Shown here: positions 17,715 through 24,435 of the stretch, piece by piece
How the letters are laid out: every line of letters begins with the position of its first letter
Numbering within the stretch: the stretch's first letter is position 1
Source of the DNA: DASSUW01 sp963774155
GTDB taxonomy: Bacteria > Actinomycetota > Thermoleophilia > Solirubrobacterales > Solirubrobacteraceae
Reading direction: 5' to 3'
Length of the DNA stretch: 64,000 bases
Assembly: GCA_963774155.1 (NCBI GenBank)
Contig: CAVZDW010000008.1
Coordinates: forward strand, 124,001 to 188,000
The notes under the pieces: generated by a model
Told to the model about the DNA's origin: nothing
Databases searched by the model: none
The model's input: only the letters and a program-made list of their open reading frames with translations
Position numbers and translations under genes: made by a program

Positions 17715-18590
17715 GTGAAGTACGAGCCACCTCTTCTCGACGGAGTCGGGCGGTTGCTCGTCTCGTGCACGGACCGGCCGGGCATCGTGGCCGCGCTCTC
17801 GAGCTTCCTGCGCGACCGCGGCGCGAACATCGTCCAGGCCGGCCAGCACACGACCGATCCCGAGGGCGGCACGTTCTTCATGCGGACCGAGTTCCGGCTC
17901 CACGGCCTGGAGGAAGGCGGCCCGGAGTTCGAGGCGGCCTTCGCGAGCGAGGTGGCCGAGCCGTTCGGGATGGAGTGGCGCGTGCACTACGCCGCGCGGC
18001 GCAAGCGGGTGGCGATCCTCGTCTCGCGCTACGACCACTGCCTGGCCGAGCTGCTGTGGCGCTGGCGGCGCGGCGAGCTGTACGCCGACATCCCGCTGGT
18101 GGTCTCCAACCACGCGGAGCTCGAGAGCGAGGCCGAGCGCTTCGGCGTCGCGTTCGTGCACGTGCCGGTGCCGAAGGAGGCCAAGCCGGCGGCCGAGCGC
18201 GCGCTGCTCGAGCTGCTCGGCGGCGAGTACGACCTGATCGTGCTCGCCCGTTACATGCAGATCCTCACCCCGACGTTCCTGGCCGCGGTGCGGACGCCGA
18301 TCATCAACATCCACCACTCGTTCCTTCCCGCTTTCGCCGGGGCGAACCCGTACGCGCGGGCGTACGAGCGCGGGGTCAAGCTCATCGGCGCCACCGCGCA
18401 CTACGTGACCGAGGAGCTCGACGCGGGCCCGATCATCGAGCAGGACGTCACGCGCGTGACGCACGCGGACAACGTCGACGCGCTCGTGCAGAGCGGCGCC
18501 GACCTCGAGCGGATCGTGCTCCTGCGCGCCGTGCGCTGGCACCTCGAGGACCGCGTCCTCGTGCACGGCAACCGCACGATCGTCTTCTAG
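17715..18590 (+). CDS. purU: Formyltetrahydrofolate deformylase
   Basis: 291 residues: an N-terminal ACT domain (VSCTDRPGIVAALSSFL) followed by a formyltransferase-like hydrolase domain with SRYDHCLAELLWRW, VVSNHAEL, LARYMQILTP, NIHHSFLPAFAGANPY and GATAHYVTEELDAGPII. The catalytic Asn/His/Asp set of PurU is present. It hydrolyses 10-formyl-THF to formate and THF, regenerating free THF when C1 units are in excess. This is the state expected during betaine demethylation, where each methyl loads THF. GTG 17715 has no Shine-Dalgarno upstream and lies 4 nt from the palindromic element, so leaderless translation is likely. Confidence 0.93.
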   Translation: MKYEPPLLDGVGRLLVSCTDRPGIVAALSSFLRDRGANIVQAGQHTTDPEGGTFFMRTEFRLHGLEEGGPEFEAAFASEVAEPFGMEWRVHYAARRKRVAILVSRYDHCLAELLWRWRRGELYADIPLVVSNHAELESEAERFGVAFVHVPVPKEAKPAAERALLELLGGEYDLIVLARYMQILTPTFLAAVRTPIINIHHSFLPAFAGANPYARAYERGVKLIGATAHYVTEELDAGPIIEQDVTRVTHADNVDALVQSGADLERIVLLRAVRWHLEDRVLVHGNRTIVF

Positions 18591-19255
18591 AGCCCGGCGA
18601 GGAACGCGCCGAGCACACGCTCGTAGTGCGCGTCGCTGCCGTAGCCGACCATCTCGGTGGCCACCGCCGCCGTGTTCGGGAAGGCCTCGGCCGGGAGCAT
18701 CGCCATCGCCGCGGCGACCTGCTCGCCCGCCGCCGGGTTCAACTGCCGCGCGGTGGTGAAGGACGACCAGCCGTAGTTGAGCGCGATGACGCCGCTGAAG
18801 ATCGCCACCGCCTCGGCGTTCTCGCGGTCGCCGCGGCGGATGATCCCGAGCGCGTGCTCTCCGAGCCGGACGGCGCTCATGCCCGGCGTCGGCCGGCTGA
18901 AGAGCGGCGCCACGGCCCACGGGTGGTCGGTGAGGACCTTGCGGTGCGCGCGGGCGAAGCGGCGGAGGTCCTCCAGCCAGTCGTCGGACGGCGGTACGGG
19001 CTCGAAGCGCCCGAGCACGCGGTCGAGCAGCGCGTCGACCAGCTCGTCCTTGGTGGCGAAGTGGTTGTAGAGCGCCATGGGGGCGGCGCCGAGCCGGGCC
19101 GCGACCGACCGCACCGTGATCGCGTCGAAGCCCTCGGCGGTGAGCGCCTCGGCGGCGTCGAGGATCACCTCGGGCGTGAGAGAGCCGCGCGGCCTCCGCG
19201 TGCGGCGGGCCGTACCACGGCTCGGGGGCTGGCTCTCTTTGCGCGGCTCGATCAC
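18587..19255 (-). CDS. TetR-family transcriptional regulator
   Basis: 222 residues, GTG start at 19255. The N-terminal helix-turn-helix reads TPEVILDAAEALTAEGFDAITVRSVAARLGAAPMALYNHFATKDELVDALLD (given here only as the block at residues about 30-80; key residues are the YNHFATKDEL recognition end). The C-terminal ligand domain is of the TetR_C type with GMSAVRLGEHAL. It diverges from a small membrane protein gene, with the inverted repeat GTACAGTGTAC between them, so it probably represses itself and that gene. There is no evident link to betaine metabolism. Its stop overlaps the purU stop. Confidence 0.87.
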   Translation of the reverse strand: MIEPRKESQPPSRGTARRTRRPRGSLTPEVILDAAEALTAEGFDAITVRSVAARLGAAPMALYNHFATKDELVDALLDRVLGRFEPVPPSDDWLEDLRRFARAHRKVLTDHPWAVAPLFSRPTPGMSAVRLGEHALGIIRRGDRENAEAVAIFSGVIALNYGWSSFTTARQLNPAAGEQVAAAMAMLPAEAFPNTAAVATEMVGYGSDAHYERVLGAFLAGL

Positions 19256-19259
19256 TAAC

Positions 19260-19270
19260 GTACAGTGTAC
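19260..19270. promoter_or_regulatory. TetR operator candidate
   Basis: GTACAGTGTAC is a perfect 5-bp inverted repeat around one central base, between the divergent TetR and membrane protein genes. It covers the region just ahead of both start codons (GTG 19255 on minus, ATG 19274 on plus), so binding would block both genes. Confidence 0.6.
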
Positions 19271-19273
19271 ATT

Positions 19274-19810
19274 ATGATCAACTTCAAGCGCTGGATTCCC
19301 ACGTTCCTGGCCTTCCCCCTCGGCGGTTTCCTCGCGATGGTCGTCGTCGGCTCGCTCGACGGCCCGCTCACCGCGGCGGCCGGCGGCCTGCTCGCCGGCG
19401 CCGTCATCGGCACCGGCCAGTGGCTGGCGCTGCGCACGGCCGGCGTCGACCGCCGCTGGATCGCCTACACGGCGGCCGCGATGGCCGGCGGCTCGGCGGT
19501 CGCAGCGGTGATCACCGGCGCGGGCACCGAGCTCGGCGATCTCATGCTCGCCGGCCTCGTCACGGGCGCCGCCGTCGGCGCCGCGCAGTCGACGCTGCTG
19601 GCGCGGACGCCGCTCGTCGCCGCCGGATGGACCGCCGTCACCGCCGCAAGCTGGGCGCTCGCCTGGCTCGTGTCCCAGACCGTGCTCGGCGCCAACGCCG
19701 ATGAGGCGTTCCATGTCTTCGGGTCCAGCGGCGCGGTGCTCGCCACGGTCATCACCGGGCTGGCGCTGCGGACGCTCGCCGCCCCCCGCGCGCTTATCGC
19801 GCCGGCGTAA
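19274..19810 (+). CDS. Small polytopic membrane protein under TetR control
   Basis: 178 residues from ATG 19274 (an in-frame GTG at 19265 would add three). Four to five hydrophobic segments rich in Ala and Gly are visible, for example FLAFPLGGFLAMVVVG, AAAGGLLAGAVIG and AGLVTGAAVGAAQ, with few charges between them. Two Gly-rich GxxxG-like helices suggest close helix packing. No known transporter signature is seen. The adjacent divergent TetR gene and operator suggest a stress-inducible membrane protein, perhaps linked to efflux or envelope change. Its 3' end abuts repeat copy A. Confidence 0.7.
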   Translation: MINFKRWIPTFLAFPLGGFLAMVVVGSLDGPLTAAAGGLLAGAVIGTGQWLALRTAGVDRRWIAYTAAAMAGGSAVAAVITGAGTELGDLMLAGLVTGAAVGAAQSTLLARTPLVAAGWTAVTAASWALAWLVSQTVLGANADEAFHVFGSSGAVLATVITGLALRTLAAPRALIAPA

Positions 19811-20000
19811 CCCCGGCTGGATAGGGGGAGCGAGGGAGCCGGCCTCGCCGGCGGTCCCTGGCGAGTTGGTTCCGCATAGCGACACTAAGTCGCCACCGAC
19901 GCAAGCGTGGCGGGTTACCCCCGCATATCGGGGGAAATCCGCCACGGACGACGAGCGCGGCCGAAACCCTCGCTTCCCTACCCAGCCGGGGTTGACGTTC
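19809..20000. repeat. 192-nt structured repeat, copy A (inverted relative to copy B)
   Basis: A palindromic repeat whose ends are inverted copies of CCCCGGCTGGGTAGGG-like sequence. Its centre is an inner hairpin GTGGCGG...CCGCCAC with CCCCCG-CATAT-CGGGGG at the tip. A near-identical copy lies at 32861-33052 on the other strand. It sits between converging genes, touching the stop of the GntR gene, and could act as a two-way terminator or be a short mobile/REP-like element. No ORF of its own. Confidence 0.85.
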
Positions 20001-20001
20001 G

Positions 20002-20634
20002 TCAATCCCGGCTGAACGCCGCCATGATCTCGCGCTCGAAGCCGATCACGTGCTCGCGCATCAGCGACCGCGCCCGCCCCGGGTCCCGGTCGAGGATGGC
20101 CTGGAGCAGGACGGCGTGGTCGAAGACCGAGGCGCCGAGTCCCGGCACGCGGTCGAGCACGAGGTACCAGACGCGCAGCGAGAGCACGAAGTAGCGCTCG
20201 AGCGTCTCCACGAGGTACGGGTTGCGGGCCCCGTCCCAGACGACGCGGTGGATCGCCTCGTCGAGCGCCATCAGCGCGTCCGTGTCGGTGACGCCGTCGC
20301 GCGAGAGGGCATCCTCGAGCAGCGCCTCCGCGCGGGCGCGGGTGGTGTCGTCCATCCGCCGGGCGGCGAGCTCGGCCGCCTGGGCCTCGAGCTCGGCGCG
20401 CACCTCGGCGATGTGGACGATGTCGGCGGCGTCGACGCTCGTGACGTAGGTGCCGCTGCGCGGCTGCACGGCGACGAGGTTCTCGAGCGCGAGCCGCTTG
20501 ACCGCCTCGCGCAGCGGCGTGCGGCCGATGGCCAGGTCGCGCATGAGCTCGTCCTCGCGCAGGACCGTGCCCGGCGCCAGCCGGAGCGTGACGATCCGGT
20601 CGCGCAGCTCGGTGTACGCGCGCTCGGCGATCAC
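20002..20634 (-). CDS. GntR-family regulator (FCD type)
   Basis: 210 residues. The N-terminal winged helix (about 5-70) has AYTELRDRIVTLRLAPGTVL, IGRTPLREAVKRLALENLV and GTYVTSVDAADI. A C-terminal all-helical FCD ligand domain follows, with typical RAELEAQAAELAARR and DEAIHRVVWDGARNPYL (the Asp/His positions that bind metal in FCD domains). GTG 20634 follows the mttB stop TAG with no gap, so it is co-transcribed with mttB. Regulators of this class often sense small carboxylates, so a betaine-pathway acid is a reasonable ligand. It is one of three regulators inside the cluster; which one binds the shared palindrome is open. Confidence 0.88.
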   Translation of the reverse strand: MIAERAYTELRDRIVTLRLAPGTVLREDELMRDLAIGRTPLREAVKRLALENLVAVQPRSGTYVTSVDAADIVHIAEVRAELEAQAAELAARRMDDTTRARAEALLEDALSRDGVTDTDALMALDEAIHRVVWDGARNPYLVETLERYFVLSLRVWYLVLDRVPGLGASVFDHAVLLQAILDRDPGRARSLMREHVIGFEREIMAAFSRD

Positions 20635-22078
20635 CTAGTCACCCAGCTCCGCCCGCCGCCGTGTCACGTACTCTCCGAGCTCCGCCTTGACGCCGTCGTC
20701 GATCGGCGGCTCCTCGTACTTCTCCAGCGTGTCGCGCCAGATCTTCCCCGCGCGCTCGGCCGCGTCCTGCCCGCCGTTGCGCGTCCAGCGGTCGAAGTTC
20801 TCCGTCGAGGAGAGCAGCGGCCGGTAGAAGCACTCGCGGAAGCGCTCCAGCGTGTGGGCCGCACCGAGGAAGTGACCGCCGGCGCCGACCTCCTCGTGCG
20901 CGCCGAAGGCCAGCGACGCCTCGTCGATCTCCAGCGGCGTGAACTCGTGGCGGAGCATCCGCAGCAGCTCGATGTCGATGATGAACTTCTCGTAGCAGGA
21001 GACCAGCCCGCCCTCGAGCCAGCCGGCCGAGTGCATGACGAAGTTCGTGCCCGGCCAGGAACGTCGGCAGCAGGGTCATCAGCGCCTCGTAGGCGCTCTG
21101 GGCGTCGGGCGTCTGGCTCGCGGTCAGCCCGCCGCCGCTGCGGAACGGCAGCCCGAAGCGGCGCGCGATCTGGCCGGTGCAGAGCAGGCCGATGGCCGAC
21201 TCCGGGGTGCCGAAGCTCGGCGAGCCGGACTGCATGTCGGTGTTCGAGAGGAACGAGCCGAAGACGACCGGGCAGCCGGGCTGGATGAGCTGGGTCAGCG
21301 CGATGCCGGACAGCGCCTCGGCGATCTGCTGCACCAGCGTGGCGGGGATCGAGACCGGCGACATGGCGCCCATGAGCAGGAACGGCGTCATCACCACGGC
21401 CTGGTTGGCGCGGTTGTACTCGACCATCGCCGAGAGCATCCGGTCGTCCCACCGCAGCGGCGAGTTGCAGTTGATCAGCGAGATCGAGACCGGCGAGCGC
21501 TGCAGCGCCTCGGCCCCGCCGAAGACGATCTCGCCCATCTTGATCGTGTCGACCGCGTTGGGGCCGGAGATCACCGAGCCCATGTACGGCTTGTCCGAGA
21601 GCGTCTGCAGCGCGTAGACCATGTCGAGGTGGCGCGAGTCCAGCGGCGTGTCGTTCGGCTCGACGATCGTGCCGCCGGGGGAGTCGAGCTCCGGGAACGA
21701 CTGCGACAGCCGCACGAAGTTCTCGAAGTCGGCCATCGTCGCGTCGCGCCGCACGGCGCCCTCGCGCACGAACGGCGGGCCGTAGACCGCGGCGAAGACC
21801 ATGTTGTCCCCGCCGATGTGGGCCGAGTTCGCCGGGTTGCGGGCCTGGAGCTCGAACTCGCGCGGCGCCTTGGCCACCTGCTCGAGGATCCACTCGGGGT
21901 CGAACTTGACGAGGTGCTCGCCTTCGACCTTCTGGCCGGCGGCGCGGAACGCCTCGACCGCCTCGGGCAGGAGGAACTCGATCCCGAGCTCGGAGACGAT
22001 CCGCCGCCACCCGCGATCGAGGACGTCCATGGCGTCCTCGCTGAGGATCTCGTACCGCGGCATCGAGTTGACGAACAT
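20635..22078 (-). pseudogene. mttB: MttB-family (non-pyrrolysine) corrinoid methyltransferase, frameshifted
   Basis: About 480 residues once one base is removed. The MttB/trimethylamine methyltransferase family demethylates methylamines or quaternary amines onto a corrinoid protein; non-pyrrolysine members include glycine betaine methyltransferase MtgB. The first part (MPRYEILSED...TLLPTFLAG) and the second (TNFVMHSAGWLEGGLVSCYEKF...AELGD) are in different frames. They join at the CCC run 21050-21052, where dropping one C restores LAGTNFVMHSAGWLEGG. No in-frame amber codon lies inside the fused reading frame, so pyrrolysine is not expected. ATG 22078 follows GGAGGG. Downstream is GntR with no gap; divergent is IclR, then the corrinoid protein and its partners. 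An assembly indel is more likely than true decay. Confidence 0.85.
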
Positions 22079-22096
22079 GAACCCTCCGGGGGTGCC

Positions 22097-22126
22097 TTGA
22101 CGCGAACTTCGGAGCCTGCCTAACAT
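22097..22126 (+). promoter_or_regulatory. Promoter of the IclR-corrinoid-flavoenzyme operon
   Basis: TTGACG at 22097-22102, an 18-nt spacer, and TAACAT at 22121-22126, seven bases before the GTG at 22134. This is the spacing of a leaderless transcript. It overlaps shared element copy 3, so occupancy by a regulator would affect transcription in both directions. Confidence 0.55.
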
Positions 22127-22131
22127 ATCTG
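22120..22131. promoter_or_regulatory. Shared palindromic element, copy 3 (weakest)
   Basis: Read on the minus strand, CAGATATGTTAG matches CTGATATATCAG at 9 of 12 positions. It lies between divergent mttB and the IclR gene and overlaps the IclR promoter. This is the least perfect copy, as is common for a regulator's own site. Confidence 0.45.
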
Positions 22132-22133
22132 GC

Positions 22134-22916
22134 GTGGAACAAGAGTTCCAACGAGCCGGGGGAACCCAGACCATCGACCGCGCGGCGCAGCTGCTGACGC
22201 TCGTGCTCGAGGCCGAGCGGCCGCGCCCGCTTGCCGACCTGGCCGGCGACGCCGATCTTCCCAAGAGCACGACCTCACGGCTACTCGGAGCGCTCGAGCG
22301 GCAAGGGCTCGTGCAGCAGCGCGGACGGCGCGGGAGCTTCGGTCCCGGCCCGGTGATGCTGCGCTTCGCGCACCGCGGGCTGGTCGACCGCCACCTCGCC
22401 GCGCTCGCCCAGGAGCACCTCGAAGTCCTCTCGGCCGCCAGCGGCGAGACGATCAACCTCGCGGTCCCGACGCCGGTCGGCGTCGAGCACCTCGCGCAGG
22501 TCGAGAGCCGCCACTACCTGGGCACCGGGCAGTGGATCGGGCGCCGCGTGGCATATCACTGCACCGCGGTCGGCAAGGTCCTGGTGGCCTTCGGCGCCGC
22601 CGACCCGCCGGCCCCGCCGCTCGAATCGCTCACCCCGGTGACGATCGTCGAGCCGGCCAAGCTCGAGGCCGAGGTCATCGCCGTCCGCCGGGACGGATAC
22701 GCGACCGCCGTCGACGAGCTCGAGGTCGGGCTCGCCTCGATGGCGGCACCGGTCTTCGGCGGCGGCGACGAGGCGCTCGCCGCCCTCTCCATCTCGGGCC
22801 CGACGCTCCGCCTCGGCGCGGAGCGGATGGCCGAGCTCCGTCCCCAGCTGATACACGAAGCCCAGGCGCTCGGAGCGCGGCTGGGCGGCCACGACACGGG
22901 AGCGCATGCCGCATGA
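22134..22916 (+). CDS. IclR-family regulator of the betaine demethylation operon
   Basis: 260 residues. The N-terminal winged helix (about 12-75) includes TIDRAAQLLTLVLEAERPRP, LPKSTTSRLLGALERQGLV and a GxxxFGPGPVMLRFA transition. The IclR effector domain follows, with SGETINLAVPTPVGVEHLAQV and CTAVGKVLVAFG. It is closely related to the second IclR gene at 33051-33825, which shares SGET.NL.V, QV..RH.LG...W.G and AGKV.LAFGAA. GTG 22134 is probably leaderless. It leads a run of at least eight genes on the plus strand, overlapping the corrinoid protein gene by ATGA. It is the first candidate for the protein that reads the shared palindrome. Confidence 0.9.
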   Translation: MEQEFQRAGGTQTIDRAAQLLTLVLEAERPRPLADLAGDADLPKSTTSRLLGALERQGLVQQRGRRGSFGPGPVMLRFAHRGLVDRHLAALAQEHLEVLSAASGETINLAVPTPVGVEHLAQVESRHYLGTGQWIGRRVAYHCTAVGKVLVAFGAADPPAPPLESLTPVTIVEPAKLEAEVIAVRRDGYATAVDELEVGLASMAAPVFGGGDEALAALSISGPTLRLGAERMAELRPQLIHEAQALGARLGGHDTGAHAA

Positions 22917-23578
22917 CGCACGACGAGATCCTCCAGATGCTCTACGAGGAAACCCTGGTCGGGAACGCCCCGGCGGTCAAAGAGGGCGTCCAGAACGGGC
23001 TCGCGGACGGCCTCGAGCCCGAGCGCATGCTCTACGACGCGCTCATCCCGTCGCTCGAGGAGGTCGGCGCGCGGTTCGAGCGCGGCGACTACTTCGTGCC
23101 CGAGATGCTGATCGCGGCCCGGGCGATGCAGGGCGCGCTCGACATCCTGCGCCCGCTGCTCGCCGAGACGGGCACGAAGCCGATCGGCACGTTCCTCATG
23201 GGGACGGTCAAGGGCGACGTGCACGACATCGGCAAGAACCTCTGCAACATCATGCTCGAGGGCGCGGGCTTCGAGGTCATCGACCTCGGCGTCAACGTGC
23301 CGCCCGAGAAGTTCGTCGAGCAGATCAACGAGCACAACCCGGACGTGGTCGGCTTCTCCGCGTTCCTGACCACGACGATGCCGATGTTCAAGGCGAACAT
23401 CAACGCGCTCCAGAAGGCCGGGATCCGCGACAAGGTGATCGTCATGGTCGGCGGCGCGCCGGTCACTCAGGAGTACGCCGACGCCGTGGGGGCCGACGGC
23501 TACTCCGCCGACGCGTCGAGTGCCGTCAAGAAGGCCAAGCAGCTGATCGAGCAGCGCCGCGAGATGGTGCCGGCCTGA
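22913..23578 (+). CDS. Corrinoid-binding methyl carrier protein
   Basis: 221 residues. An N-terminal helical cap (about 1-90, ERMLYDALIPSLEEVGARFERGDYFVPEML) is followed by a Rossmann cobalamin domain. This carries GDVHDIG, in which His104 is the lower cobalt ligand with Asp102 and Gly107, then SAFLTTTM and GGAPVT. It matches the MtbC/MtaC/MtgC group. It accepts a methyl from the MttB protein and hands it to the methyltransferase encoded next. The ATG overlaps the IclR stop, and its TGA overlaps the next ATG (TGATG). No cobalamin riboswitch is seen ahead of it. Confidence 0.93.
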   Translation: MTHDEILQMLYEETLVGNAPAVKEGVQNGLADGLEPERMLYDALIPSLEEVGARFERGDYFVPEMLIAARAMQGALDILRPLLAETGTKPIGTFLMGTVKGDVHDIGKNLCNIMLEGAGFEVIDLGVNVPPEKFVEQINEHNPDVVGFSAFLTTTMPMFKANINALQKAGIRDKVIVMVGGAPVTQEYADAVGADGYSADASSAVKKAKQLIEQRREMVPA

Positions 23579-24435
23579 TGGACACCGTCCTGCGAGGCCG
23601 CTCCAAGACCGTCACGATCGGCGCCGGGCAGCCGTTCTGCATCATCGGCGAGCGCATCAACCCGACGGGCCGCAAGAAGCTCGCCGAGGAGCTGCGCGGC
23701 GGCGACCTCTCGACCGTCGTGGTCGACGTCGAGGCGCAGGTCCTGGCCGGCGCCGACATGCTCGACGTCAACGCCGGCATCCCACTCGTCGACGAGTCCG
23801 AGCTGCTGGCCAAGATGCTCCAGACGGTCCAGTCCACGGCCGACATCCCGATCTGCATCGACTCCTCGGTCATCGAGGCGCTGGAGGCCGGGCTGAGCGT
23901 CTACGAGGGCAAGGCGCTCGTGAACTCGGTGACGGGCGAGGACGAGCGGATGGAGGAGATCTTCCCGCTGGTGGCCAAGCACGGCGCCGCGGTGATCGGC
24001 CTCGCCAACGACGAGACCGGCATCCCGGAGACGCCGCAGCAGCGGCTCGAGATCGCCACCAAGATCATCAACGTCGCCGGCGAGTACGGGATCCCGCCGG
24101 AGGACGTGATCATCGACCCGCTGGCCATGACCGTGGGGGCGGACACCGAGGCGGTGACGACCACGCTGGAGACGATCCGGCTGATCCGCGACGAGCTGGG
24201 CGTGAACATGTGCCTGGGGGCGTCGAACGTGTCGTTCGGGCTGCCGGAGCGGTTCGTGCTCAACGCCGCGTTCCTGCCGATGGCCATGGCCGCGGGGCTG
24301 ACCAGCGCGATCATGAGCACGGCCGAGGTGTGCGTGAGCAGCGTCCGCGCGGCCGACCTCCTGCTCGGCCACGACCCCTGGGGCTCGAGCTGGATCGCCG
24401 CCCACCGCGCCCGCCAGGCGGCCGCCGCGCCGTGA
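23578..24435 (+). CDS. Methyl-THF:corrinoid methyltransferase (MtgA/AcsE-like)
   Basis: 285 residues with the pterin-binding TIM-barrel pattern: GERINPTGRKKL (about 24-35), LDVNAG, ICIDSSV, LVNSVTGEDE, the Asp-rich DPLAMTVGAD and GASNVSFGLP. It resembles the folate domain of MetH and AcsE/MtgA. It would take the methyl from the methylated corrinoid protein onto THF, producing 5-methyl-THF for the MetF-like enzyme. It sits between the corrinoid carrier and the activator, with overlapping starts on both sides, and is complete in length. Confidence 0.92.
   Translation: MDTVLRGRSKTVTIGAGQPFCIIGERINPTGRKKLAEELRGGDLSTVVVDVEAQVLAGADMLDVNAGIPLVDESELLAKMLQTVQSTADIPICIDSSVIEALEAGLSVYEGKALVNSVTGEDERMEEIFPLVAKHGAAVIGLANDETGIPETPQQRLEIATKIINVAGEYGIPPEDVIIDPLAMTVGADTEAVTTTLETIRLIRDELGVNMCLGASNVSFGLPERFVLNAAFLPMAMAAGLTSAIMSTAEVCVSSVRAADLLLGHDPWGSSWIAAHRARQAAAAP

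Noticed and set aside
19809..20000. Insertion sequence or CRISPR repeat
   Set aside because: No transposase, no spacer array and only two copies in inverted orientation; better described as a structured dispersed repeat.
20635..22078. Pyrrolysine-containing MttB
   Set aside because: The break in mttB is a frame change at a C run, not an in-frame amber codon, and no pyl genes are present.
22081..22133. Cobalamin riboswitch ahead of the corrinoid operon
   Set aside because: The gap is too short (about 55 nt) and lacks a B12-box-like sequence.
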